Shown here one piece after another: positions 52,931 through 61,223 of a stretch of DNA of 64,000 nucleotides. Below the pieces are notes generated by a model. It worked only from the letters and a program-made list of their open reading frames with translations, ran no database searches and had not been told where the DNA came from. The stretch is from the NCBI RefSeq assembly GCF_900102465.1, contig NZ_FNBW01000016.1:62001-126000 (forward strand). The letters run 5' to 3'. The position numbers and the translations under genes were made by a program. Each line of letters starts with the position of its first letter. Position 1 is the stretch's first letter. The DNA comes from Thalassobaculum litoreum DSM 18839. Lineage in GTDB: Bacteria; Pseudomonadota; Alphaproteobacteria; Thalassobaculales; Thalassobaculaceae.

Positions 52931-53965
52931 ATGCGCTCGACCACCATGATTCAGATCGTCGGGTGTCACGCCGAGGGCGAGGTCGGCGACGTGATCACCG
53001 GCGGCGTCGCCCCGCCGCCCGGCGACACCCTGTGGGCGCAGTCGCGCTTCATCGCCACAGACGAGACCCTGCGCAACCTGGTGCTGAACGAGCCGCGCGG
53101 CGGCGTGTTCCGCCATGTGAACCTTCTGGTGCCGCCGAAGGACCCGCGCGCCGCCATGGGCTTCATCATCATGGAGCCGGCCGACACCCCGCCGATGTCC
53201 GGCTCCAACAGCCTGTGCGTCGCCACCGTGCTGCTGGAGACCGGAATCGTGCCGATGACCGAGCCGGAGACGGTGATCACTCTGGAGGCGCCGGGCGGGC
53301 TGGTACAGGCGACCGCGACGTGCCGCGACGGCAAGGTGGAGCGGGTGCGGATGCGTAACCTGCCCTCCTTCGCCGATAGGCTCGATGCCGTGCTGGAGGT
53401 GGCGGGGGTCGGCACGCTGACCGTCGATACCGCCTTCGGCGGCGACAGTTTCGTCATCGTCTCCGCCGAGACCTTGGGGTTCGCCCTGACCCCGGACGAG
53501 GCGCGTGACATCGCCGTTCTGGGAACGAAGATCACCGCGGCGGCGACCGAGCAGCTCGGCTTCGCCCATCCGGACCTGCCGGACTGGCGGCACATCTCGT
53601 TCTGTCAGGTGGCCGCCGCCGTCCGGCCCGACGGCGACGGGTTGCTCGGCCGCAACGCGGTGGCGATCCGGCCGGGCAAGATCGACCGCTCGCCCTGCGG
53701 CACCGGCTGCTCGGCCCGCATGGCGGTGCTGCACGCCAAGGGACAGCTCGCCGTCGGCCAGCGGTTCACCGGCACCTCGCTGATCGACAGCCGGTTCGAC
53801 TGCCGCATCGAGTCCGTCGAGGACCGCGGCGGACGGGCCTGGATCACCCCGAGCCTGGAAGGTCGCGCCTGGCTCACCGACACCCGCCAGATTCTGCTCG
53901 ATCCGAGCGATCCGTGGCCGGCGGGATACCGCCTCAGCGACACCTGGCCGGGGCCCCAAGGTTGA
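52931..53965 (+). CDS. proline racemase-family enzyme with a Ser/Cys active site
   Basis: This 344-residue protein belongs to the proline racemase superfamily (4-hydroxyproline epimerases, trans-3-hydroxyproline dehydratases). The second catalytic cysteine is present (SPCGTGC, Cys256). The first is serine ([10 protein letters not shown], Ser90), a combination known in some members with epimerase or dehydratase activity. The rest, including the N-terminal [15 protein letters not shown], is typical. It probably acts on hydroxyproline-like substrates. The start is uncertain between 52898, 52931 and 52946; the middle one has GGGGGGCGGA upstream. Confidence 0.85.
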   Translation: MRSTTMIQIVGCHAEGEVGDVITGGVAPPPGDTLWAQSRFIATDETLRNLVLNEPRGGVFRHVNLLVPPKDPRAAMGFIIMEPADTPPMSGSNSLCVATVLLETGIVPMTEPETVITLEAPGGLVQATATCRDGKVERVRMRNLPSFADRLDAVLEVAGVGTLTVDTAFGGDSFVIVSAETLGFALTPDEARDIAVLGTKITAAATEQLGFAHPDLPDWRHISFCQVAAAVRPDGDGLLGRNAVAIRPGKIDRSPCGTGCSARMAVLHAKGQLAVGQRFTGTSLIDSRFDCRIESVEDRGGRAWITPSLEGRAWLTDTRQILLDPSDPWPAGYRLSDTWPGPQG

Positions 53966-54069
53966 TCCCCCGGGCTTCATCGCTACTTCCTAGACGGCAT
54001 ATCCAGTCCCGCCGCGCGGTGGTCTGGCTGGTGCCCGACCCGCACTCCTAGGCTATACTCACGGTAAGC

Positions 54070-56268
54070 ATGCAAAACTCGAGTGACGTTCCGTCCCTGA
54101 TCGACGCGGTCATGGCCCAAGGCGAGACCTGTTCAACCATCGCCCGCGCCGATCGGGCGGCGCTGATGGTCGACGGCCAGGAGTATTTCGCCGCCCTGCG
54201 CAGCGCCATGCTGCAGGCGAGGCGGACCATCGTGATGGTCGGCTGGGATCTCGACAGCCAGATGGATCTGGCGCCGCATCTGCATGACGGCTCGGGCATC
54301 GACGGCGACGGAGTGCCGACCCGGTTGAAGCCGCTGCTCGAATTCCTGATCGAGCGTAGCCCCGAGCTCGAGGTCTGGCTGCTGCTCTGGGACTTCACGC
54401 CGCTGTTCGTGCGCGACCGCGAGCCGCTGCCGACAGTCAACCTGATGCTGACCACCTCGGCGCGCATCCATGTGCACCTGGACGACGCCCTGCCCTTCGG
54501 CGCCTGCCACCACCAGAAGCTGGTGGTGATCGACGATGCCCTCGGCTTCTGTGGTGGGCTGGACGTGACCCGTGAGCGCTGGGACACCAGCGACCATATC
54601 CCGGACGACCCTCGACGGGTGTCGCCGAAGGGCGGTCTGTACACCCCGTTCCACGACACCCATATGGCCGTCACCGGCCCGGCGGCCCGCGCGCTGGGCG
54701 ATCTGACCGCGCGCCGCTGGCGGGCGGTGGATCCGGACGGCATCCCGCGCCTGGAGGCCCCGGAGCCGATCTGGCCGGAGGGGCTGGAACCCCACTTCAC
54801 CGATATCGACGTGGCGCTGTCCCTGACCGAGCCGTCCCTGAACAACGGCCCGGCCCTGCGCCAGATCGAAACGCTCTACAGCCGCGCGATCCTGCAGGCC
54901 GAGCACCTGGTCTTCATCGAGAACCAGTTCCTGACCGCCCCCGTGGTCGCCGAGGCGCTGACCCGCCGCCTGCAGGAGCGCCCGGAGCTGGAGGCCGTCA
55001 TCATCGCGCCGGCCGTGCAGAACACCTGGCTGGAGACCAAGTCCATGGGCGGCGGCAGGCGCCTGTTCCGCGCCCAGCTCGAGGAGGCCGGCGTGCTCGA
55101 CCGCGTCACCCTGGTCGCCCCGGTCACCCGGTCGGCCGAGGGCGCCACCGCCTCGGTCATGGTGCATTCGAAACTGATGATCGTCGACGACCGGTTCCTC
55201 ACCGTCGGCTCGGCCAACCTGAACCGCCGGTCCATGCGCTTCGACACCGAGGCAAACCTGCATCTGGTCGGCGATACCGAGGAGCGCCGCGCGGTCATCG
55301 CCGGGCTGCGCCACCGGTTGCTGGGCGAGCATCTCGGCATCGAGCCGGAAACCCTGGCCGGGAAAGCCGCCGGCTACGCAAGCCTCGGCGCCCTGCTGCG
55401 CGAGCAGGCGGATCGCTACCGCGCGGGCAGCGGCAAGGACCGCTGCCTGCTGCCGATCAAGGAGCCGACGGCGTTCGAACTGGACCCGGCGACCTCGGTG
55501 CTGCTGGACCTCGCCGATCCGGACCGCCAGCTCAAGTCGGACGTGCTCGGCTTCCTCAATGTGGACGCGGCGCCGGCTTTCCGGCCGCGGCTGCAGAAGC
55601 TGGTGCTCGGCGGCACGATCCTCTGCCTGATCGTCCTGGCCGCCGTCTGGACCATGACGCCGCTGGCCGATTTCGCCAATGTCGATCGCCTCGGTCCGCT
55701 GTTCGAGCAGCTCACCGGCAGCATCTGGACGCCGCTGCTGGTGGCCGCGGTCTACGCCGTCGCCAGCCTCACCATGTTCCCGATCACCGTACTGCTCGTG
55801 CTGACCGCGATCACCTTCGAGCCGGTGGTTGCCATGCTCTACGCCGTGTTCGGTACCACGCTGGGCGCGATCCTGACCTACGGGCTCGGCCGCTGGGGCG
55901 GGCGCCGCCTGGTCCACCGGCTGATGGGGCACCGGCTCAAGGCGCTGTCCGGCCGGGTCGGCCGCCAGGGCATCGTCGCCGTGCTGGCCCTGCGCATGAC
56001 CCCGATCGCGCCGTTCACCCTGATCAACGTGCTGGCCGGCGCCACCCATATCAGGCCCTGGGATTTCGTCATCGGCACCGCGCTCGGCCTGTTGCCCAGC
56101 GTGGTCGCGCTGACCGCCGTGGGCGAGAGCCTGTGGCAGCTCATCGCCGAGCCGACCCTGGCGAAGGTCGGCATCCTGGTCGGCGTCGTGCTCGGCTGGC
56201 TTGCCCTCAGCATCGCCCTGCAGCGCCTGGTCAACAGTTTCGACACCGACGAGCCAGACGACGATTAG
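54070..56268 (+). CDS. phospholipase D-like protein fused to a VTT (DedA/TVP38) membrane domain
   Basis: This 732-residue fusion has two PLD HKD motifs, HHQKLVVIDD (His148, Lys150, Asp155) and VHSKLMIVDD (His366, Lys368, Asp373), so the active site is complete. A short linker follows, and then from about residue 510 to 725 a VTT/SNARE-associated domain with five to six helices and the GRWGGRRLVHRLMG reentrant region. PLD-like enzymes of this layout resemble cardiolipin synthases, and VTT proteins are lipid scramblases, so a phospholipid synthesis or turnover role at the inner membrane is likely. An EEP-family hydrolase gene follows after five bases. Confidence 0.87.
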   Translation: MQNSSDVPSLIDAVMAQGETCSTIARADRAALMVDGQEYFAALRSAMLQARRTIVMVGWDLDSQMDLAPHLHDGSGIDGDGVPTRLKPLLEFLIERSPELEVWLLLWDFTPLFVRDREPLPTVNLMLTTSARIHVHLDDALPFGACHHQKLVVIDDALGFCGGLDVTRERWDTSDHIPDDPRRVSPKGGLYTPFHDTHMAVTGPAARALGDLTARRWRAVDPDGIPRLEAPEPIWPEGLEPHFTDIDVALSLTEPSLNNGPALRQIETLYSRAILQAEHLVFIENQFLTAPVVAEALTRRLQERPELEAVIIAPAVQNTWLETKSMGGGRRLFRAQLEEAGVLDRVTLVAPVTRSAEGATASVMVHSKLMIVDDRFLTVGSANLNRRSMRFDTEANLHLVGDTEERRAVIAGLRHRLLGEHLGIEPETLAGKAAGYASLGALLREQADRYRAGSGKDRCLLPIKEPTAFELDPATSVLLDLADPDRQLKSDVLGFLNVDAAPAFRPRLQKLVLGGTILCLIVLAAVWTMTPLADFANVDRLGPLFEQLTGSIWTPLLVAAVYAVASLTMFPITVLLVLTAITFEPVVAMLYAVFGTTLGAILTYGLGRWGGRRLVHRLMGHRLKALSGRVGRQGIVAVLALRMTPIAPFTLINVLAGATHIRPWDFVIGTALGLLPSVVALTAVGESLWQLIAEPTLAKVGILVGVVLGWLALSIALQRLVNSFDTDEPDDD

Positions 56269-56273
56269 CCGCC

Positions 56274-56993
56274 ATGCCCATCACCGTCGCGACCTACAAC
56301 ATCCACGACGCGGTCGGCACGGACGGGGTCCGGAATGTCGAGCGGATCGCCCGCGCCATCGATGAGACCGGCGCCGGGATCGTCGCCCTGCAGGAGGTCT
56401 CCGGCCCGGGCGATGCCGGAACGAACCGTGCCGACGATTTCGTCGCCCTGGCCCGCGCCTTCGGCGGCCATGCCGTGGAAGGGCCGGCGCTGCAGGACGG
56501 CGACCGGCGCTACGGCAATCTCCTGCTGTCGCGCTGGCCGGTTTCCGACTGGCTTGTGGCCGACCTCGCCCATCCCCAGCGCGAGCCGCGCAATGCGATC
56601 ATGGCGACGGTCGCCACGCCGGACGGTCCGCTGCGGGTGGTGGCCAGCCATTTCGGCCTGTTCCACCGCGAGCGCCGGGCCCAGGCCGAGCTGATCGGCG
56701 AACTGACCGCCCAGGAGGGAGAGATGCCGACGGTCATCCTCGGCGATTTCAATGACTGGTTGCCGTTCTCGCCGGTGGTGCGGCTGCTGAGCCGGTCGCT
56801 CGGTCGGCATATCGGCGCGGTCCGGCGGATCCCGACCTTCCCCAGCAGCCTGCCGCTGCTGGCGCTCGACCGCATTCTGGTGAACGACCGGATGCGGCTG
56901 CGCAGCGTGCGGGTCCCCGCCACCCCGCTGGCCCGCACCGCCTCCGATCACCGGCCGCTGGTGGCGGAGGTGGAGATCGCCCCAGGCACCTGA
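56274..56993 (+). CDS. endonuclease/exonuclease/phosphatase (EEP)-family hydrolase
   Basis: This 239-residue protein has the EEP fold signatures: ATYNIHDAVG at the N-terminus, ALQEV (metal-binding Glu), VVASHFGLF, ILGDFNDW and a C-terminal SDHRPLVAEV with the catalytic His. EEP proteins cleave phosphodiesters in nucleic acids or lipids. Coupling to a PLD-VTT gene favours a phospholipid head-group role over DNA repair; this is inference. The start is the ATG five bases after the preceding stop. Confidence 0.85.
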   Translation: MPITVATYNIHDAVGTDGVRNVERIARAIDETGAGIVALQEVSGPGDAGTNRADDFVALARAFGGHAVEGPALQDGDRRYGNLLLSRWPVSDWLVADLAHPQREPRNAIMATVATPDGPLRVVASHFGLFHRERRAQAELIGELTAQEGEMPTVILGDFNDWLPFSPVVRLLSRSLGRHIGAVRRIPTFPSSLPLLALDRILVNDRMRLRSVRVPATPLARTASDHRPLVAEVEIAPGT

Positions 56994-57082
56994 CGCGCAC
57001 ACCTCGACAAGCAGCGCGCGAGACCACAAGATCCAGGGGTTGTCCGAGCGCCCCTCTCTCCAACCTAACCGGAGCCCTTCCC

Positions 57083-58576
57083 ATGCGCCTGCTCGTTGCC
57101 ATGATGAAGCACGAGACCAACACATTCTCCCCCGTGGTCACCGATCTGGACCGGTTCATGGCCTGGGGCGGGTATTTAGGCGAGGAAGCGTACAAGGCCT
57201 ATAAGGGCACCGGGATGCCGTTCGGCGCCTATCTCGATATCGCCGAGGCCGCCGGCCACGAGGTCGTCACCCCGGTCGCCGCCGAGGCCATGCCGTCCGG
57301 CCCGGTCAAGGCCGAGGCCTACGAGTTCCTCACCGGCAAGATCCTCGACGCGGTGCGCGAGGGTGTGGACGCCTGCCTGCTCGACCTGCACGGCGCCATG
57401 GTGGCGGAGACCACCGACGACGGCGAAGGCACGCTGCTGGAGAACATCCGCAAGATCGCCCCGGGCATTCCGATCGCGGTGACCTACGACCTGCACACCA
57501 ACCTGACCCAGAAGATGGTCGACAACTGCACCTGCCTGATCGGCTACAAGACCTATCCGCATATCGACATGGTCGAGGTCGGCAGCCAGATCGCCCATGT
57601 GCTGATGCGCACCATCGCCGGCGAGGTGACGCCGGTCATGGCGTGGGGCCAGCCCGCCCTGCTCGCCCAGACCCTGCGCATGGGTCACGACGACGAGCCG
57701 ATGAAGACCCTGCTGGCGCTGGCCCGCGAGGCCGAAGAGGACCCCAAGGTGCTGGCAGCCACCGTGTTCGGCGGCTTCCCGCTGGCGGATTTCCAGGACG
57801 CCGGATCTTCCATCGTCGTCGTCACCGACAACGACCAGGCGCTCGCCGACAAATGGCGCGACCGGCTGGTGAAGGAGATGTGGCAGCGCCGCGAGGAGTT
57901 CGTCTACCAGCACGAGCCGCTGGTGGACGCCGTCGCCCGGGCCAAGGAATTCGATACCCTGAAGACCGAGGGCGGGCCGACCCTGCTGCTCGACCATGCC
58001 GACAACACCGGCTCCGGCGGCACCCAGGACGTCATGACCGTGATCGAGGAGGTGCTGAACCAGGGGCTGGAGGATGTGGCCGTGGCCGCGGTCTACGATC
58101 CCGACGCGGTGAAGCAGATGCAGAAGGCCGGCATCGGCGCCAAGGTCACCCTCAAGCTCGGCGGCAAGACCGACATGCCGTCGATCGACCTGAAGGGCCG
58201 GCCGCTGGAGGTCACCGGGACCGTGAAGACCCTGACCGACGGCCGCTGGACCGTGCGCGGGCCGATGTATACCGGCGTGCAGGTCTCCATGGGCCACAGC
58301 GCGGTGCTCGACACCGGCAAGGTGGAGATCGTCGTGACCTCCAACCACCACGAGCCCTGGGACGTGGGCGTGTTCACCTCGGTCGGCATCCAGCCGCAGC
58401 ACAAGCGCTACCTGCTGCTGAAGTCGCGCATCCACTACCGTGCGGGCTTCGGCGACCTGGGCAAGGCGACGATCACGCTCGACGGCGACGGGGTGACGAC
58501 GTCGGACAACTCGATCCTGGACTTCAAGAAGGTCCGCCGGCCGATCTACCCGCTGGACCGGGTGAACGAGCCCTGA
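57083..58576 (+). CDS. M81-family metallopeptidase (MlrC-like), second copy
   Basis: This 497-residue protein is a paralogue of the one at 21681-23189. The N-terminal MMKHETNTFSPV, LDLHGAMV, TYDLHTN and DHADNTGSGGTQDV are the zinc-site and core motifs. It lacks an adjacent transporter, lying between the EEP hydrolase and a convergent thioesterase gene, so its substrate may differ. The ribosome site is weak. Confidence 0.85.
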   Translation: MRLLVAMMKHETNTFSPVVTDLDRFMAWGGYLGEEAYKAYKGTGMPFGAYLDIAEAAGHEVVTPVAAEAMPSGPVKAEAYEFLTGKILDAVREGVDACLLDLHGAMVAETTDDGEGTLLENIRKIAPGIPIAVTYDLHTNLTQKMVDNCTCLIGYKTYPHIDMVEVGSQIAHVLMRTIAGEVTPVMAWGQPALLAQTLRMGHDDEPMKTLLALAREAEEDPKVLAATVFGGFPLADFQDAGSSIVVVTDNDQALADKWRDRLVKEMWQRREEFVYQHEPLVDAVARAKEFDTLKTEGGPTLLLDHADNTGSGGTQDVMTVIEEVLNQGLEDVAVAAVYDPDAVKQMQKAGIGAKVTLKLGGKTDMPSIDLKGRPLEVTGTVKTLTDGRWTVRGPMYTGVQVSMGHSAVLDTGKVEIVVTSNHHEPWDVGVFTSVGIQPQHKRYLLLKSRIHYRAGFGDLGKATITLDGDGVTTSDNSILDFKKVRRPIYPLDRVNEP

Positions 58577-58624
58577 GACGACGGGCGTAAGTCCCCGAAA
58601 CGGGATGGATCCCGCCTCAGCCCC

Positions 58625-59068
58625 CTACTCTCCGAGCAGCGTCCCCTTCACCGTGCGCGAGTGCCCCCGGAACTCCGCGACCACGCGGCCGGTCTGGTCG
58701 CGCACCGTGACGTCGTAGATCCCGCCCCGGCCGACCAGGGCGCGCTCCACGGCATGGGCGCTCAGCCGGTCGCCGGCGACCGGCGAGGCCAGATAGGTGA
58801 TGCTGCACTGCTGCGCCACCGTGCGCTGGTTGCGCGCGTTGCAGGCATAGGCAAAGGCGGAATCCGCCAGGGTGAAGATATATCCGCCATGGGCGGTGCC
58901 GTGGCCGTTGGCCATCGCCTCGCTCACCGTCATCGACAGCACCGCCTCGCCCGGCGCCACCCGGTCCAGGGCCATGCCGAGCTCCCGCGACGCCTTGTCC
59001 TCGGCCCACAGGGCCGCGGCACAGGCCTCCGCCAGCACCTGGTCCGCCGGGTCGGGTCTCCGGCTCAT
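58625..59068 (-). CDS. paaI: PaaI-family hotdog thioesterase
   Basis: This 147-residue hotdog-fold protein has the PaaI pattern NGHGTAHGGYIFTLADSAF split around residue 55, containing the active-site Asn/His and Asp region. It hydrolyses hydroxyphenylacetyl-CoA or similar aryl-CoAs that stall the phenylacetate pathway. Its ATG overlaps the paaG stop (ATGA), so it is coupled to paaG. The rest of the paa cluster is absent here. Confidence 0.87.
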   Translation of the reverse strand: MSRRPDPADQVLAEACAAALWAEDKASRELGMALDRVAPGEAVLSMTVSEAMANGHGTAHGGYIFTLADSAFAYACNARNQRTVAQQCSITYLASPVAGDRLSAHAVERALVGRGGIYDVTVRDQTGRVVAEFRGHSRTVKGTLLGE

Positions 59069-59865
59069 CCGCGTCGTCCGGTGAAGGCCGGGGTCCGCTT
59101 CTCCAGGAAGGCCGACACCCCCTCCGCGTAATCCGCACTGACCCCCGCCTCGCGCTGCAGGTCGCGTTCCAGGTCGAGCTGGGCGTCCAGGCTGTTGCCG
59201 CCGGCCGCCTGGATCGCCCGCTTGGTCAGGCCGAGCCCCACCGTCGGCCCGGCGGCGAGCTCGGCGGCCAGGGTGCGCGCCTCGTCCATCAGCAGCCCGT
59301 CGGCGACCACGCCCCAGATCAGGCCCCAGTCGGCCGCCGTCTCCGCGGCCAGCGGCGTGCCGGTCAGGGCCAGCCCCTTGGCCCGCGCCTCGCCGACCAG
59401 ATGCGGCAGGGTCCAGGTCGCCCCGGAATCCGGTACCAGACCGATCCGGCTGAAGGCCTGGATGAACCGGGCGGAACGGGCAGCCAGCACGATGTCGCAG
59501 GCAAGCGCCAGACTGGCCCCGGCACCGGCGGCCACGCCGTTGACGGCACAGACCACGGGCTTGTCGAGCGCGCGGAGCAGGCGGATCAGCGGGTTGTAGG
59601 TGCGCTCCAGTATGGCGCCGAGATCGGGCGGATCGCCGGCCATCGCCGGGTCGCGGTCGCCCAGGTCCTGCCCGGCGCAGAAGGCGCGGCCGGCGCCGGT
59701 CAGCAGCACCGCGCGCATCGCATCGTCCCGACCGGCGGCCTCCAGGGCCGCATAGAGGGCGGTGTGCATCGCCGCGTTGACCGCGTTCAGCTTGTCCGGC
59801 CGGTTCAGGGTGATCCGGCACACGCCTTCGACCCGCTCCACGAGCACGGTCCCGCATTCCGTCAT
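59065..59865 (-). CDS. paaG: enoyl-CoA isomerase PaaG
   Basis: This 266-residue crotonase-fold enzyme isomerises ring-epoxide phenylacetyl-CoA to the oxepin form. The oxyanion-hole segment is GAGRAFCAGQDLGDRD, the second is NGVAAGAGASLALACD, and the catalytic Asp lies in LVPDSGATWTLP, the position that separates PaaG from ordinary enoyl-CoA hydratases. GGGAGG lies before the ATG. Confidence 0.9.
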   Translation of the reverse strand: MTECGTVLVERVEGVCRITLNRPDKLNAVNAAMHTALYAALEAAGRDDAMRAVLLTGAGRAFCAGQDLGDRDPAMAGDPPDLGAILERTYNPLIRLLRALDKPVVCAVNGVAAGAGASLALACDIVLAARSARFIQAFSRIGLVPDSGATWTLPHLVGEARAKGLALTGTPLAAETAADWGLIWGVVADGLLMDEARTLAAELAAGPTVGLGLTKRAIQAAGGNSLDAQLDLERDLQREAGVSADYAEGVSAFLEKRTPAFTGRRG

Positions 59866-59992
59866 CGCCTACCTCCCACGGAGCTTCTTATTTTACGGCG
59901 ATGATGGGCGCTCGCGGGGCCGACGTGAAGCGAGAAGTTTGGAATCGTTTTAAATTGTTGCCGGGTTCGCACCACCCACCACGCCAACCAAC

Positions 59993-60025
59993 TCCGTCAT
60001 CCCGAAACGAGTTCGGGACGACGGA
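59993..60025. repeat. hairpin element with type B-like core
   Basis: A 14-base inverted repeat (59993-60006 against 60012-60025) with one mismatch and a 5-base loop contains TCCCGAA-N5-TTCGGGA. It resembles the half-unit of the paired elements at 35003 and 45988. The surrounding 190-base gap (59866-60056) holds no gene. Confidence 0.7.
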
Positions 60026-60056
60026 CATAGGTAAGACGGCGGTTGGCCGAAGGGGC

Positions 60057-61223
60057 CTATTCCTGGACGTTCGGAAAGCCCTCGATCGGGCCCAGTCCCT
60101 GGGTATCGCGGGCGACCACCGGGGGCGACGCCATGTAGACCGCCACCAGCCGCGCGACGGCGACCAGGCTGTCGATATGCACCCGCTCCCAGCCGTGGCT
60201 GCCGTCCAGCCCGAAGGCGATCAGCGCGGTGCGGATGTCGTTGCCGGCCTCGATCGCCGAGGCGGCGTCGCAGCGGTAATGCTTGAAGACGTCTCGGCTG
60301 TGCTCGATGCCGTGGCGCTCGGCCAGATTGATCAGACCGTGGGACAGGTGATAGTCGAACGGCCCGGTCATGTCGCCCATCGCGATGGTCACGCCGTATT
60401 CCGAGGAGTTCTGCCCCGGTGCCACGGTGGCGTTGTCGACCGACAGCAGCTCCGACACGTCGCCGTGGAGGATCGACGAGGCGCCCGACCCGGTCTCCTC
60501 GGAGATCGTGAACAGGAAATGACAGTCGACCGGCAGCGGTAGCTCCTCGGCCAGCACCGCCTCCAGCGCCGTCAGCATCGAGGCCACGCCGGCCTTGTCG
60601 TCCAGGTGGCGGCTGTTGATGAAGCCGGCCGGCGTCACCTCGGGCTGCGGGTCCACCGCCACCATGTCGCCGACATTGAACCGCGCGCCCACCAGATCCC
60701 CGTAGGAAGACACCCGCTCGTCCAGCCGGATCTCCAGGTTGTCCCAGTGCGACGGCTGGGTGTCGATCTGCGTGTCGAAGGTGTGGCCGGAGGCCTTGAG
60801 CGGCAGGATCGTGCCGCGGCGTGGACCGACATCGGTGAAGACGGTAACGCGCGCGCCCTCGGCGAAGCGCGCCGCCCAGGTGCCGACCGGACGCACCGAC
60901 AGCCGGCCGTTCTCCTTCAGCTCGGTGACCTGGGCGCCGAGGGTGTCCAGGTGCGAGACCACCGCCCGGTCCGGGCTGTAGACGTCGCCGCGCAGGTTCA
61001 CCCGGATCGCGCCGCGGCGGGTGATCTCGTAGGCGACCCCCAGCCCCTTCAGGTGGTCGCAGACATAATGGACGATGGTGTCCGTGTAGCCCGTGGGGCT
61101 GGGAATTGCCTGAAGCTCCAGCAGCAGCTCGATGATCCGCTCGCCGTCGATCCGCCGCATCACGCGGGAGATCGGGTCGCGGGTGTCGATGGGGCGGAGA
61201 TGGCCGTGGTCAGCCGGTGGCAT
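60057..61223 (-). CDS. NAGGN-system M42-family hydrolase
   Basis: This 388-residue protein is the M42-like hydrolase of the N-acetylglutaminylglutamine amide trio (TIGR03106-type). Metal-site features are VVSHLDTLGA (about residue 90), NSRHLDDKAGVASM (about 203), TISEETGSGAS (about 238) and the C-terminal DGSHGWERVHIDSL. Its role is not established; it may recycle the osmolyte or a precursor. It overlaps the synthetase gene by 14 bases. Confidence 0.88.
   Translation of the reverse strand: MPPADHGHLRPIDTRDPISRVMRRIDGERIIELLLELQAIPSPTGYTDTIVHYVCDHLKGLGVAYEITRRGAIRVNLRGDVYSPDRAVVSHLDTLGAQVTELKENGRLSVRPVGTWAARFAEGARVTVFTDVGPRRGTILPLKASGHTFDTQIDTQPSHWDNLEIRLDERVSSYGDLVGARFNVGDMVAVDPQPEVTPAGFINSRHLDDKAGVASMLTALEAVLAEELPLPVDCHFLFTISEETGSGASSILHGDVSELLSVDNATVAPGQNSSEYGVTIAMGDMTGPFDYHLSHGLINLAERHGIEHSRDVFKHYRCDAASAIEAGNDIRTALIAFGLDGSHGWERVHIDSLVAVARLVAVYMASPPVVARDTQGLGPIEGFPNVQE

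Noticed and set aside
58601-58614. CGGGAT-GG-ATCCCG palindrome between convergent genes as a terminator
   Set aside because: A two-base loop is too small for a stable hairpin and there is no T-run.
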